Assembly (NCBI GenBank): GCA_024234055.1
Contig: JACKOW010000015.1
Span: forward strand, 1-64,000
Direction: 5' to 3'
From: Rhodanobacteraceae bacterium
GTDB lineage: Bacteria; Pseudomonadota; Gammaproteobacteria; Xanthomonadales; SZUA-5
Length of the DNA stretch: 64,000 bases
The notes below the pieces were generated by a model, which was not told the DNA's origin, made no database searches, and saw only the letters and a list, made by a program, of their open reading frames with translations. How positions within the stretch are numbered: position 1 is the first letter of the stretch; each line of letters opens with the position of its first letter. This document shows positions 8,910-18,226 of the stretch, in pieces. A program made the translations under genes and the position numbers.

Positions 8910-8924
8910 GGCGGATCCTTCGCC

Positions 8925-9095
8925 GCTCTTGTAGGTCCAGACTTGTCTGGACGCTTCTGATGTCTGTGGGAGTGGGCTCTGCCCGCGATACGCTCTTCGC
9001 ATCAACGATGCCGATCGCGGGCAGAGCCCGCTCCCACAGCGCTGCCAATCTGGCGGAATACGCGTCTGTTCTCGTGGGTCCAGACTTGTCTGGAC
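8925..9095. repeat. REP-like hairpin flanked by two CCAGACTTGTCTGG palindromes
   Basis: Palindrome copies at 8925-8952 and 9074-9095 bracket a REP-like inverted pair at 8964-9039 (CTGTGGGAGTGGGC...GCCCGCTCCCACAG). This fills most of the 290-bp gap between the methyltransferase and the carboxylesterase; no gene was seen there. Confidence 0.75.
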
Positions 9096-9199
9096 GCACT
9101 TCGCGAATCGGCCAATGGCGGCATCCGCCGATGCTGGCCGGCGGAATCCGCCTTCGAATGCTATCGCTCTTGCCGGCAGGGTCGCGGGCGGGTTCCGCC

Positions 9200-9868
9200 C
9201 TACGTCAGCTTCGGCTCCATCCAGGCGCGCAGATCGCGGATCTCCTCGGCACACACCGAATGCGGCATCGGGTAGCTGTGCCAATCCACCGGGCAGCCGG
9301 CGGCCTTGAGCCAGTCGCGGCTCATCGCGCCCAGGGATTCAGGCACCACCGGATCATGCTTGCCGTGGCCCATGAAGATCGGCACCGACAAACTCGGCTT
9401 GGCGGCTTCGGCCGGGAAGGTCTCGTGCAGCGGCAGATAGGTCGACAGCGCGATCATGGCCAGCAAGGGCTCGTTGCGACGCAATCCCGCCGCCAGGGTG
9501 ATCGCGCCGCCCTGCGAGAATCCGGCCAGGATGATGCGTTCGGCCGGGATGCCGCGGGCATTCTCGCGGGCGATCAGCTGCTCAATGGCGGCGATCGAGG
9601 CGCGAATGCCAGGGCCATCCTGTTTATGGGCAATGTCCACACCGCCGATGTCATACCAGCCGCGCATGCGCATGCCGCCGTTGACGGTGATCGGCCGCAC
9701 CGGGGCGTGCGGAAAGATGAAGCGCAGCGGTGGCCATTGGCGCCCGACCAGCTCCGGCACGATCGGCTCGAAGTCGTGGCCATCCGCTCCCAGGCCGTGC
9801 AGCCAGATCACGGCATGACGCGGCAGCGAGCCGGTTTCCATCTCCAGGGTTTCCAGCAGATCCGACAC
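9200..9868 (-). CDS. Alpha/beta-hydrolase carboxylesterase (phospholipase/carboxylesterase family)
   Basis: Soluble serine esterase of the EstB/carboxylesterase-2 group. The motif GFSQGG carries the nucleophile, WLHGLGADGHDFEP is the oxyanion-hole strand, HDPVVP carries the acid and MPHSVC the catalytic histidine. The GTG start at 9868 gives SDLLETLEMETGS, matching the usual family N-terminus (222 aa). A longer in-frame ORF to 10063 overlaps lptM on the other strand and lacks family similarity. An ATG at 9841 is a shorter alternative. Natural substrate unknown. Confidence 0.9.
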   Translation of the reverse strand: MSDLLETLEMETGSLPRHAVIWLHGLGADGHDFEPIVPELVGRQWPPLRFIFPHAPVRPITVNGGMRMRGWYDIGGVDIAHKQDGPGIRASIAAIEQLIARENARGIPAERIILAGFSQGGAITLAAGLRRNEPLLAMIALSTYLPLHETFPAEAAKPSLSVPIFMGHGKHDPVVPESLGAMSRDWLKAAGCPVDWHSYPMPHSVCAEEIRDLRAWMEPKLT

Positions 9869-9983
9869 AGGCAGTTCCAGCAGCAGGGAAAGCGGCGATT
9901 CTGCCGCATCTGCGGCGATGGCATCACCCCGGGAACGCCTGCACCGCGTACTCGCACCTATACTGCCCACCATCCCGAACCGG

Positions 9984-10121
9984 ATGGCCCGCATGCACTC
10001 ATCGCTTTCTCGTCTGCTGATTCTCGGTTTGCTGCTGCTCGGCCTCGCCGCCTGCGGCAGCAAGGGTCCGCTGGTGCCCGCTGATCAGGCCCCGGCCAAG
10101 ACGGAGCCGCCGGCCCAGTGA
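9984..10121 (+). CDS. lptM: LPS translocon maturation lipoprotein LptM (YifL-like)
   Basis: A 45-aa lipoprotein with a signal peptide and lipobox LAAC, followed by GSKGPLVPAD. That motif is the hallmark of LptM/YifL, a small outer-membrane lipoprotein that assists maturation of the LptD-LptE translocon. Placement directly before dapF is the conserved gammaproteobacterial context. The stop codon overlaps the dapF GTG start. An ATG at 9993 is an equally possible start; both precede the hydrophobic core. Confidence 0.88.
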   Translation: MARMHSSLSRLLILGLLLLGLAACGSKGPLVPADQAPAKTEPPAQ

Positions 10122-10948
10122 GCCGCCTTCGCTTTACCAAGATGCACGGCGCCGGCAATGATTTCGTGATTCTGGACCGCCTGGCCGGCGCGCCCTTCCC
10201 CGACGCGGCGCTGGCGCGGCGGCTCGCGGACCGTCACGCCGGTGTGGGCTGCGACCAGATCATGGTGATCGAGCCTGCGCTCGATGCTGGGCATGCCTTT
10301 CGCTACCGCATCCTCAACGCCGATGGCTCGGCCGCCGGCCAGTGCGGCAATGGCGCTCGCTGCGTCGCCGCCTACCTGCGTCAGCATCACGGTCTGGCCG
10401 AGGGCGCCCTGCTGGACAGCCCGGGCGGCTCGGTGGCCGTGCACTTTCTCGCTGGCGGAGAAATCGAACTGGCGCTCGGTGTGCCGCGCCTGAATCCGGA
10501 AGAGGTTCCCTTCGTTGCCGAGCAGCCGTCGACTCGCCATGAACTGGAGGTGCTGGGTCGGCGTGTCAGCATTGCCGCCCTGTCGATGGGGAATCCGCAT
10601 GCGGTGCTGCAGGTCAGCGAGGTGGCCTCGGCGCCGGTGGCTGAACTCGGCGCGGCCATCGAGCGCCATCCGCGCTTTCCGGATCGCGCCAACGTCGGTT
10701 TTGTGGAGATCGTCGATCGCAAACACGTGCGCCTGCGGGTCTGGGAACGGGGCGTCGGCGAGACCCTGGCCTGCGGCTCGGGTGCCTGCGCCGCGGTGGT
10801 CGCCTTGCGTCTGACCGGGGCCGTGGATGAGCAGGTGGCGGTCGATCTGCCCGGCGGACGATTGCAGGTGCGCTGGTCAGGCCCCGGCACACCGGTGTAT
10901 CTCAGTGGTCCGGCCATTACCGTTTTCGAGGGAGAATTTTGCCTGTGA
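10118..10948 (+). CDS. dapF: Diaminopimelate epimerase
   Basis: Converts LL- to meso-diaminopimelate for lysine and peptidoglycan synthesis, which fits the meso-DAP-type MurE encoded at 57756. The start MSRLRFTKMHGAGNDFV is canonical (GTG codon at 10118). The two catalytic cysteines are visible as Cys76 in CGNGARC and Cys219 in ACGSGACAA. Length 276 aa is normal. It overlaps lptM upstream and the DUF484 gene downstream, so it sits within an operon. Confidence 0.97.
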   Translation: MSRLRFTKMHGAGNDFVILDRLAGAPFPDAALARRLADRHAGVGCDQIMVIEPALDAGHAFRYRILNADGSAAGQCGNGARCVAAYLRQHHGLAEGALLDSPGGSVAVHFLAGGEIELALGVPRLNPEEVPFVAEQPSTRHELEVLGRRVSIAALSMGNPHAVLQVSEVASAPVAELGAAIERHPRFPDRANVGFVEIVDRKHVRLRVWERGVGETLACGSGACAAVVALRLTGAVDEQVAVDLPGGRLQVRWSGPGTPVYLSGPAITVFEGEFCL

Positions 10949-11619
10949 GCGACTATCTGGATATGAACCCGGATCATGTGGCCGGATTTCTGCGCCGCCA
11001 CGCCAACTTTCTCGCCGACTACCCGGATCTGGCCCTGGCGCTGGTGATGCCGCGTGCCGCCGGTGCCGCCACGTCTCTGACCAACTATCAATTGGAAGTG
11101 CTGCGCGAGAAGAACCGTTCACTCAGCCACCGTCTGCGCGATCTGGTCACGGTGGCGGAAGAGAATCAGGCGCTGGTCGGCCGAGTGCATCAACTGGCAT
11201 TGCGCCTGCTGCGGGCGGGCAGTTTCCGCGACACCGTGCTGGCGGTGGCGGCCAGCCTGCGCGAGGATTTCCATACCGATCTGGTGCGGGTGTGCCTGAC
11301 CGGGCTGCCGCGACTGCAGATCGACGAACCCTGGCTGATCGAAACCGATCCGAATGCAACGGCCCTCACGCCCTTTGCTGATCTGCGTGCGCAAGGCGAG
11401 CCAGTCTGCGGTCGATTGCGGGCGGAGAAGCTGGAATTCCTGTTTGGCGAGCTGTCCGACGAGGTGGCATCAGCGGTGGTCCTGCCCTTTGGCGCGGCAG
11501 GGTTTCTGGGTATCGGCAGCGCCGACGCCAATCGCTTTCACCCTGGCATGGGCACGGTGTTTCTGCGTCAGATCGCGGAACTCATCGAAACCGCGCTGGT
11601 GGCGGCGGCGGCGCGTTAG
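10945..11619 (+). CDS. DUF484 family protein
   Basis: A 224-aa DUF484/YigA-type protein of unknown function, with a GAF-like C-terminal fold in this family. The N-terminal helical motif DYLDMNPDHVAGFLRRHANFLADYPDL and the later YQLEVLREKN..L coiled segment are typical. It lies between dapF and xerC, as in most Gammaproteobacteria. I prefer the GTG at 10945, with GGAG ten bases upstream and a 4-bp overlap with dapF, over the TTG at 10939. Confidence 0.88.
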   Translation: MSDYLDMNPDHVAGFLRRHANFLADYPDLALALVMPRAAGAATSLTNYQLEVLREKNRSLSHRLRDLVTVAEENQALVGRVHQLALRLLRAGSFRDTVLAVAASLREDFHTDLVRVCLTGLPRLQIDEPWLIETDPNATALTPFADLRAQGEPVCGRLRAEKLEFLFGELSDEVASAVVLPFGAAGFLGIGSADANRFHPGMGTVFLRQIAELIETALVAAAAR

Positions 11620-11634
11620 CGCCACCATCTGCCA

Positions 11635-12561
11635 GTGACCGACAGCGCCTCCTCGCCTGAGCCGAGTCTGCCGACCCACTGGTCGCAGACCATCGACGAT
11701 TTTCTGGCGCATCTGGCGGTCGAGCGCCGGCTGTCGCCGCGGACCATCGGCACCTATCGCCAGCAGCTCAGCGACGTGGCGCGGGCATTGGTGCAGGCCG
11801 AGGCCAGTGACTGGCCGAGTGTGCGCAAGGATCAGATCCGCGGGGTAATCACGCTGGCCCACCGCCGCGGACTGGCGCCGCGCAGTCTGGCGCTGATGCT
11901 GGCCGCGGTGCGCAGCCTGTATCGCTGGTTGCGAGAGACTCGGCATCCGGATCTGATCAATCCGGCGCAGAGCATCAAGCCGCCCAAGCTGGGCAAGCGC
12001 CTGCCGGCAGTGCTTGATGCCGATGCGGTCACCCGTCTGGTCGAAATCCCGGAAGATGAGCAGCTGTCGACCCGCGATCGTGCCCTGCTGGAGCTGTTCT
12101 ACTCCAGCGGATTGCGCTTGTCGGAAGTCGCCGGCTTGCGCTGGGGCGAACTGGATCTGGATGACGGCAGCGTGCGCGTGCTGGGAAAAGGCGCCAAGAC
12201 CCGCATTGTGCCGGTGGGCTCAAAAGCACTCGAAGCGCTGCGCGCCCTGGCCTCCGAGCACGGATCTGCGGCCGCGCAGCCGGTCTTCGGCAATGGCCGC
12301 GGCGGCGCCCTCAGTCCGCGCGGCATCCAGGCCCGGGTGAAGCATTGGGCCCAGAAGCAGGGCATCTGGCAGCGCGTGCACCCGCATCTGCTTCGGCATT
12401 CCTTCGCCAGCCATCTGCTCGAATCCAGCGGCGATCTGCGCGCCGTGCAGGAACTGCTGGGCCACGCCGACATTGGTACCACCCAGGTCTATACCCACCT
12501 CAACTTCCAGCACCTCGCCGAGGTCTACGACCGCGCCCATCCGCGGGCGAAGCGGCGCTGA
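11635..12561 (+). CDS. xerC: Tyrosine recombinase XerC
   Basis: Site-specific recombinase that with XerD resolves chromosome dimers at dif during division. It has an N-terminal SAM-like core-binding domain (residues about 15-105) and a C-terminal catalytic domain. Catalytic residues seen are Arg in SGLRLSEVAGL, His251 and Arg254 in HLLRH, His277 in LGHADIGTTQVYTH and nucleophile Tyr286. GTG start at 11635, 15 bp after the DUF484 stop. The 308-aa length and operon position fit XerC rather than XerD. hslVU, which often follows, is not here. Confidence 0.94.
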   Translation: MTDSASSPEPSLPTHWSQTIDDFLAHLAVERRLSPRTIGTYRQQLSDVARALVQAEASDWPSVRKDQIRGVITLAHRRGLAPRSLALMLAAVRSLYRWLRETRHPDLINPAQSIKPPKLGKRLPAVLDADAVTRLVEIPEDEQLSTRDRALLELFYSSGLRLSEVAGLRWGELDLDDGSVRVLGKGAKTRIVPVGSKALEALRALASEHGSAAAQPVFGNGRGGALSPRGIQARVKHWAQKQGIWQRVHPHLLRHSFASHLLESSGDLRAVQELLGHADIGTTQVYTHLNFQHLAEVYDRAHPRAKRR

Positions 12562-12566
12562 GAGCG

Positions 12567-12816
12567 GGTTGTCGGTTGCTGGTTGCGGGTGCCAGCCAGA
12601 GCCGGTTCTGGTGGTTCGTGTCGGTGCCGGCAAGAGCCGACTGCAGCCTGTGGTGGGTCCTGACTTGTCTGGACGCTTCTGACTGTGGGAGCGGACTCTG
12701 TCCGCGACGGTCCAGCCAATACCCCGCGGCCCCGGATCGCGGCTGAAGCCGCTCCCACAGAAGGCGAGAACCGACCGCCAACACCCGCTCTTTCTGACAA
12801 CCAGCAACCAGCAACC
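12567..12816. repeat. Heptamer inverted arms (GGTTGTC/GACAACC) around palindrome and REP-like hairpin
   Basis: The left arm 12567-12587 is three 7-nt units (GGTTGTC, GGTTGCT, GGTTGCG). The right arm 12796-12816 is three complementary units (GACAACC, AGCAACC, AGCAACC). Between them are a CCTGACTTGTCTGG palindrome at 12655-12673 and a REP-like hairpin at 12683-12760. The 257-bp gap between the convergent xerC and speE holds no gene. Confidence 0.8.
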
Positions 12817-12818
12817 AC

Positions 12819-13679
12819 TCACGCTTCCGGAAACGCGCTCTTCATGAATTCCGGCATCGCCAGCGCGCCGCGGTGGATATCGACGTTGTAGTAGCGGGTC
12901 TCGAACTTCTTGGTGGCCGCTCCGCGCTCGCGGAAGCTGTTCAGGTCGATGCCCTTGCGCGCCATGGTGCAGCTCCACCAGCCCGAGGGATAGCAGGGCT
13001 GCGGGAAGCACAGCGTGCGCAGGAAGCCGAAGCCGGCGCCCTTCATCTGGGTGCGCATCGCGGTGATCAGCGGCAGATGCACCAGCGGTGACTCGCTTTG
13101 CTGCACCAGAATGCCACCCGGGCGCAGGGCCTTCAGGCAGGACTGGTAGAAGGCGCGATTGAACAGGCCTTCGGCCGGGCCGACCGGATCGGTGGAATCG
13201 ACGATGATCACGTCCAGCGTGTCAGCCTCGTGTTCGGCCATGTACTTGATGCCGTCGCCGAACATCAGCTTGGCGCGCGGATCGCCATTGGATTCGCACA
13301 GTTCCGGGAAATACTGCTCGGCGAGCCGGGTCACGCGCTCGTCGATATCGCACTGGACGGCCTCTTCGACCTCCTCGTGCTTGAGCACTTCGCGCAGCGT
13401 GCCGCAGTCGCCGCCACCGATGATGACCACGCGCTTGGCCCGCGGATGGGTGAACAGCGCCGGGTGCGACATCATCTCGTGATAGAGGAAGTTATCGCGG
13501 GTGGTCAGCATCACACAGCCGTCGATCACCATCAGGTTGCCCCAATCGGTGGTTTCGTAGATGTCGATGGTCTGAAAGGGCGTCTTCTCGGAGTGAAGCA
13601 AGCGCTTGATCTTGAAAGAGATGGCGGAATTCGAGCCGGCGTGGGCCTCGGAGTACCAGTTGTCATCCAGAATGTGCAT
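12819..13679 (-). CDS. speE: Spermidine synthase
   Basis: Transfers the aminopropyl group from decarboxylated SAM to putrescine. Key segments are the N-terminal DNWYSEAH, the nucleotide-binding VVIIGGGDCGTLREVLKH and IIVDSTDPVGPAEGLF with the catalytic Asp. QQSESPLVHLPLI and CYPSGWWSCTMARK also follow the bacterial family. 286 aa is the usual length. No speD partner is adjacent. Confidence 0.95.
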   Translation of the reverse strand: MHILDDNWYSEAHAGSNSAISFKIKRLLHSEKTPFQTIDIYETTDWGNLMVIDGCVMLTTRDNFLYHEMMSHPALFTHPRAKRVVIIGGGDCGTLREVLKHEEVEEAVQCDIDERVTRLAEQYFPELCESNGDPRAKLMFGDGIKYMAEHEADTLDVIIVDSTDPVGPAEGLFNRAFYQSCLKALRPGGILVQQSESPLVHLPLITAMRTQMKGAGFGFLRTLCFPQPCYPSGWWSCTMARKGIDLNSFRERGAATKKFETRYYNVDIHRGALAMPEFMKSAFPEA

Positions 13680-13787
13680 CGGCGGCGCTGCCTCGACGGG
13701 CTGTGGTCATGTCAGACCGGCGATTCTAGCCGGGATTCGTGCCGGGCTGGTTGTCGGGCTTCGATTGCGCTGTCGGTGGGGCGATAC

Positions 13788-14038
13788 GGGGCATGGGGCA
13801 GGGGGCACGGGGCAGGGGAAGAGCGGGGGCTCGCGGCTGCTTTTGTGGGTCCAGACAAGTCTGGACCCACAAGAGCCGGCGTCATTGCTTCCCCCGGATT
13901 TGATCCGGGCGAAGCAATCCAGACGCACGGTCGCAAGCTTCTGGATTGCTTCGTCACTCCGTTCCTCGCAATGACGCCAGCCTTTCCCCTTTCCCCTGCC
14001 CCCCAGCCCCCTGTCCCCGGGTCCCCCGCGCCCCCCGC
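13788..14038. repeat. Heptamer inverted arms (GGGGCAB/TTTCCCC) with 30-bp palindrome
   Basis: The left arm 13788-13822 is five 7-nt units (GGGGCAT, GGGGCAG, GGGGCAC, GGGGCAG, GGGAAGA). The right arm starts at 13983 with TTTCCCC, TTTCCCC, TGCCCCC and decays by about 14038. Inside are a perfect 30-bp palindrome at 13843-13872 (centre CCAGACAAGTCTGG) and a dispersed repeat ending GCAATGACGCC at about 13940-13980. This fills the 444-bp gap 13680-14123; no gene is supported there. Confidence 0.8.
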
Positions 14039-14123
14039 GCCGCGTGCCCCCGGACTTTCGTCACACGCGCGCGGCGCGGCTTGCGCCTATCCTCCAAGCC
14101 CCGCGCGTACACCGGAGACCCCC

Positions 14124-17100
14124 TTGAACTCTCGCATCGTCCTGGGCCTGGCCCTTGTCGCGGCGCTTGCACCGCTCTCGGCCTCGGCCGAATCGCGCCT
14201 GCTGCGCTATCCCGATGTGTCTGCCAGCCAGATTGCCTTTGTGCATGCCGGAGACATCTATACCGTGTCGCGCAGTGGCGGTGCGGCCACTCGCCTGACT
14301 TCACATCCGGGCCTGGATCTGTTTCCCAAGTTCTCGCCGGATGGCCGCTGGATCGCCTATTCAGCCGAGTATTCGGGCACGCGCCAGGTCTGGGTGATAG
14401 CGGCCGACGGCTCGGCCCCGCCGCGGCAGCTGACCTTCTATTCCGACATCGGGCCGCAGCCGCCGCGAGGTGGATTCGACTACCGCGTACTCGACTGGAC
14501 CCCGGATGGCCAGAACATCGTCGTTCGCATGAACCGGCTGGCTTTCGATGATCGCGCCGGTCGGCCCTATCTGGTGCCCTTTGCGGGGGGCATGGAACAG
14601 CCGATGCCGGTGCCGGAAACCGGCGGCGGCATGCTCTCGCCGGATGGCAACAGCTATGTCTACACGCCGATAGACCGCGAGTTCCGTACCTGGAAGCGCA
14701 CCCGCGGCGGCCGCGCTCAGGATGTCTGGGTATACGACCTCAAGAACAATGATTCACGCCGCCTGACCGATCATCGCGCCACCGACAATCAACCCACCTG
14801 GGTGGGCGACAGCGTCTATTTCACCTCCGATCGCGAGTACACGCTGAACCTGTGGAAGGTGTCGCCGCAGGGAGGCGAAGCCACCAAGGTGACCGATTTC
14901 CGGGATTTCGACGTGCTCTGGCCGAGCGCGGGCAGCGATGCCATCGTCTTCGAGCAGGCTGGTGGCCTGTGGCTGTACACGCCGGCCGACAATCAGACTC
15001 GCCAGGTCTCGGTGACCATCAGCGGCGACTCGCCGGCGATGCTGCCGGCGATCAAGAATGTCGCCGGACAGATCGACAGCGTCGATCTCTCCCCCAAGGG
15101 CGAGCGCGCGCTGATTGCCGCCCGCGGCGAGCTCTACACCGTGCCGGCCAAGGACGGTGAGATCCGCAATATCAGCTACACACCCGCGGCGCGCGAAATC
15201 AGCGCCAGTTTCTCGCCCGATGGCCAGCAGGTGGCCTATCTGTCGGATGCCAGCGGCGAGTACGAGATCTATGTGCGGCCCTCGGATGGCAGCGGTGCGG
15301 CCCGGCGCGTGACCCAGGACGGCAGCATCTGGCGCTTCCCGCCGGTGTGGTCGCCGGATGGCAAGCGCATGGCCTACGGCGACAAGCTCAATCGGCTGCG
15401 GGTGGTCGACATGGCCAGCGGCCGCACGGTGGATGCCGATACCGCCACCATCGGCAATGAGATCACCGACTACGTGTGGTCACCCGACAGCCGCCATCTG
15501 GTCTACGTGAAGACCGATGCCACCGGTCTGCAGCGGCTCTGGCACTACGCCGTCGATGGCCGTGCCACGCAGCTGACCCAGGGCCAGTTCGACGCCGCCA
15601 ATCCGGCCTTCGATCCCAAGGGGCGCTATCTGTATTTCCTGTCCAACCGCGATCACAACCTGAGTTTCTCCAGCTACGAATTCAACTATCTCTACACCAA
15701 CGCCACCCGCATCTACGCCGCCACGCTGGCGGCGGATGGCCCGGCGCTGGGGCTGCCCAAGAGCGATGAGATTGCCAAGTCAGACGCTGGCGCGTCGCCC
15801 AAGGAGGAAAAGCCGGAAAAGAAGGCCGACAAGCCGCTGCGCTTTGACCTGGCAGGCTTTGATGACCGGGTCACGGCGCTGGAAGTGCCGGCTGGCAGTT
15901 ACGCTGGCCTCGGCGCCAACGGCCGCGGCGTGTTTTTCGTGGCGGTGGACAACCCTCAGGGTGGTCCCGGTGAGCTGCGCTTCTATGATCTTGATGCGGC
16001 GAAGGTCTCGACCATCCTCAAGGGCATCGTCGGCTACACCCTGTCAGCCGACGGCGAGAAAGTGTTGTTCCGGGCGCCACCGAACAAGATCGGCATCGCC
16101 GAGGCCAAGCCCGATCAGGACAGCAGCAAGACGCTGGATCTCAGCCACCTCGAACAGCGCATCGATCCGCGGGTGGAATGGGCGCAGATCCTGCGCGATG
16201 CCTGGCGCATCTGGCGCGACTGGTTCTATGACCCGGGCATGCACGGTAATGACTGGGAAGCGGTTTACCAGAAGTACGCGGCTCTGCTCCCGGGCGTCAC
16301 CCACCGCAACGATCTCGACTTCCTGATCAACGAGATGGCTGGCGAACTCAATGCCGGACACATCTACGTGGATCGGGGTGATGAACCGCAGGTGGAGCGC
16401 AAGGCCGGCGGTTTCCTGGGCGCCGAGATCGCGGCCGACGCCTCTGGTTATTTCCGCATCACCAAGATCTATCGCGGTCAGAACTGGTCCGAGGGCTTCC
16501 GCTCGCCGCTGACCCAGCCGGGCGTCCAGGTCAATGAGGGCGAGTACATCGTTGCGGTCGACGGGCGCCCCAGCAACTCGGTGCAGAACTTCTACCAGCT
16601 GCTGGAGAACAAGGCCGGACGACTGGTGGAACTGACGGTCAATGACAAGGCTGACAGCGCTGGCGCCCGCAAGGTGCTGATCAAGGCCCAGAGCAGCGAG
16701 GAGGGCTTGCGCTATCTGGATTGGGTGGCGGCCCGCCGCGCCCTGGTTGACAAGCTCTCGGGCGGGCGCATCGGCTACATCCATCTGCCGAACACCTTGT
16801 TCGAAGGCAATCGCGAGCTGTTCAAGCAGTTCCCCAGCCAGATCGACAAGGACGCGCTGATCATCGATGACCGCTACAACGGCGGCGGATTCATCCCCGA
16901 TCGCATGATCGAAATACTGGCGCGCAAGCCGTTGAATTACTGGAAGCGTCGCGGTCTGGAGCCGCAGGCGCAGCCGCTGCTCTCCCATCGCGGTCCCAAG
17001 GCCATGCTGATCAACGGCCAGTCCTCGTCCGGTGGTGATGCGCTGCCCTTCTACTTCCGTGAGCTCAAGCTCGGCACCCTGATCGGCACACGCACCTGGG

Positions 17101-17390
17101 GCGGCCTGATCGGCGTCTCCGGCAATCCCGGACTGGTCGATGGCGGCACCATCACCGCCGCCACCTTCAGGTTCATGGACAAGAACGGCAACTGGGCGGT
17201 CGAGAACGAAGGCGTCAGCCCCGACATCGAGGTCATCGACGCACCGCATCTGCTCTCGCAGGGGCGCGATCCCAGCATCGAGAAGGCGGTGGAAGTGCTG
17301 CTGGCCGAGCTTGAGAAGAACCCGTTGCCCGAGATCAAGGCGCCGCCGGCGCCGAGTGATTTCGGCCAGCCCGGGCAGCCGCTGGAATGA
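14124..17390 (+). CDS. Tricorn-like S41 family protease
   Basis: Exported 1088-aa protease resembling Tricorn core protease. A signal peptide (residues 1-21, ending ASA) is followed by WD40/TolB-like propeller repeats with the recurring FSPDG/WSPDG motif to about residue 570. Then come a helical domain, a PDZ domain (about 750-860) and the C-terminal S41 tail-specific protease domain. The nucleophile region is INGQSSSGGDALPFY, preceded by DDRYNGGGF. The start is TTG at 14124 with GGAG seven bases upstream. A huge upstream in-frame extension is repeat DNA and was discarded. Likely degrades peptides in the periplasm. Confidence 0.9.
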   Translation: MNSRIVLGLALVAALAPLSASAESRLLRYPDVSASQIAFVHAGDIYTVSRSGGAATRLTSHPGLDLFPKFSPDGRWIAYSAEYSGTRQVWVIAADGSAPPRQLTFYSDIGPQPPRGGFDYRVLDWTPDGQNIVVRMNRLAFDDRAGRPYLVPFAGGMEQPMPVPETGGGMLSPDGNSYVYTPIDREFRTWKRTRGGRAQDVWVYDLKNNDSRRLTDHRATDNQPTWVGDSVYFTSDREYTLNLWKVSPQGGEATKVTDFRDFDVLWPSAGSDAIVFEQAGGLWLYTPADNQTRQVSVTISGDSPAMLPAIKNVAGQIDSVDLSPKGERALIAARGELYTVPAKDGEIRNISYTPAAREISASFSPDGQQVAYLSDASGEYEIYVRPSDGSGAARRVTQDGSIWRFPPVWSPDGKRMAYGDKLNRLRVVDMASGRTVDADTATIGNEITDYVWSPDSRHLVYVKTDATGLQRLWHYAVDGRATQLTQGQFDAANPAFDPKGRYLYFLSNRDHNLSFSSYEFNYLYTNATRIYAATLAADGPALGLPKSDEIAKSDAGASPKEEKPEKKADKPLRFDLAGFDDRVTALEVPAGSYAGLGANGRGVFFVAVDNPQGGPGELRFYDLDAAKVSTILKGIVGYTLSADGEKVLFRAPPNKIGIAEAKPDQDSSKTLDLSHLEQRIDPRVEWAQILRDAWRIWRDWFYDPGMHGNDWEAVYQKYAALLPGVTHRNDLDFLINEMAGELNAGHIYVDRGDEPQVERKAGGFLGAEIAADASGYFRITKIYRGQNWSEGFRSPLTQPGVQVNEGEYIVAVDGRPSNSVQNFYQLLENKAGRLVELTVNDKADSAGARKVLIKAQSSEEGLRYLDWVAARRALVDKLSGGRIGYIHLPNTLFEGNRELFKQFPSQIDKDALIIDDRYNGGGFIPDRMIEILARKPLNYWKRRGLEPQAQPLLSHRGPKAMLINGQSSSGGDALPFYFRELKLGTLIGTRTWGGLIGVSGNPGLVDGGTITAATFRFMDKNGNWAVENEGVSPDIEVIDAPHLLSQGRDPSIEKAVEVLLAELEKNPLPEIKAPPAPSDFGQPGQPLE

Positions 17391-17401
17391 TTCGCGCTGG
17401 T

Positions 17402-17435
17402 GCCGCCGCAGGGACAAGTATCGGCCTGCGGCGGC
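17402..17435. terminator. Hairpin after the Tricorn-like gene
   Basis: An 11-bp perfect stem (GCCGCCGCAGG / CCTGCGGCGGC) with a 13-nt loop lies 11 bp past the stop codon. There is no T-tract, so factor-independent termination is uncertain; it could simply stabilise the 3' end. Confidence 0.45.
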
Positions 17436-17540
17436 GGGCCCGGCGCCACCGCGGAAAGACAATGAATTACCAGATGCGCGGCAGCGGCCGAACTCCAACT
17501 GTTCTAAGCTGGTGGTCGGTCGTACAACACAGGGCGGGCA

Positions 17541-17969
17541 ATGGGATTCTTTGATTTCTTCAAGTCCGGTAACAAGCAGGAGCAAGATCGCGCTCGCGAT
17601 GCCTTGGTCGGCCTGGATATCGACACGGCCATTGCTGCGCATGAGAACTGGAAGGTACGACTGCGCACTTTTCTCGACGGAAATTCGACGGAAGATCTGC
17701 GGGCCGATGTGATTTGCCGTGATGACCGGTGTGATCTCGGGAAATGGATACACGGTCCTGGTGGTGAGAAGTTGCGGCATTACGCGGCCTTCGGCGAACT
17801 AAAGGCAACCCACCGTCTGTTTCACATGCAGGCGTCGTCCGTGATCATGCAAGCCAAGTCAGGTAGTCGTGATGCGGCAGAAAAGTTGCTGCAAGAGGAC
17901 TACAGCAGGACCTCGGCTTCCATTATTCGGGGTCTGAATGATCTCAAGCTGCTGTCGACGCCCCGCTAA
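17541..17969 (+). CDS. Stand-alone CZB (chemoreceptor zinc-binding) domain protein
   Basis: A 142-aa cytoplasmic protein consisting almost only of a CZB domain, a four-helix bundle that binds zinc through three His and one Cys. Visible ligand segments are AAHENWKVRL, CDLGKWIHGPG and KATHRLFHMQAS. CZB domains usually sit at the C-terminus of chemoreceptors or diguanylate cyclases and sense zinc or hypochlorite. Here there is no receptor or output domain and no chemotaxis gene nearby. Inferred role: a small zinc- or redox-sensing partner for another protein. ATG 17541. Confidence 0.85.
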   Translation: MGFFDFFKSGNKQEQDRARDALVGLDIDTAIAAHENWKVRLRTFLDGNSTEDLRADVICRDDRCDLGKWIHGPGGEKLRHYAAFGELKATHRLFHMQASSVIMQAKSGSRDAAEKLLQEDYSRTSASIIRGLNDLKLLSTPR

Positions 17970-18226
17970 CTGCAAGGGATGGCGCCCGGGAGATTGTCAC
18001 GTAGGCCGGATCCGCGCGCCAGCTATTCCCGGTCTTTGCCGTAGCCAGCAAGCGCGCGGCGTCCGGCAGGCTCGGCCGCGGCCGCCGGCGCGAACAAGCC
18101 TTGCGCAAGATGCGATCCGCGGCGCGCCGGAGCCGCGCTACGCCAGGAACACAGTGTTCGCCATGAGCCTACAGGCAGGTCCAAACCCACTAAAGCTCTC
18201 GAGGCTCGGCCCTGGCGCCCTCGGCT

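Noticed and set aside
9869..10063. Longer N-terminus for the carboxylesterase
   Set aside because: It overlaps lptM on the other strand, and the family N-terminus begins at the GTG at 9868.
13098..14123. Upstream in-frame extension giving a 1430-codon protein ahead of the Tricorn-like gene
   Set aside because: The extension is antisense to speE and then repeat DNA. A signal peptide with TTG start and GGAG spacing fits at 14124.
16044..17780. Long leftward ORF (578 codons) opposite the Tricorn-like gene
   Set aside because: Shadow of a high-GC coding frame; no recognisable domain, and it spans the end of one gene and the start of the next.
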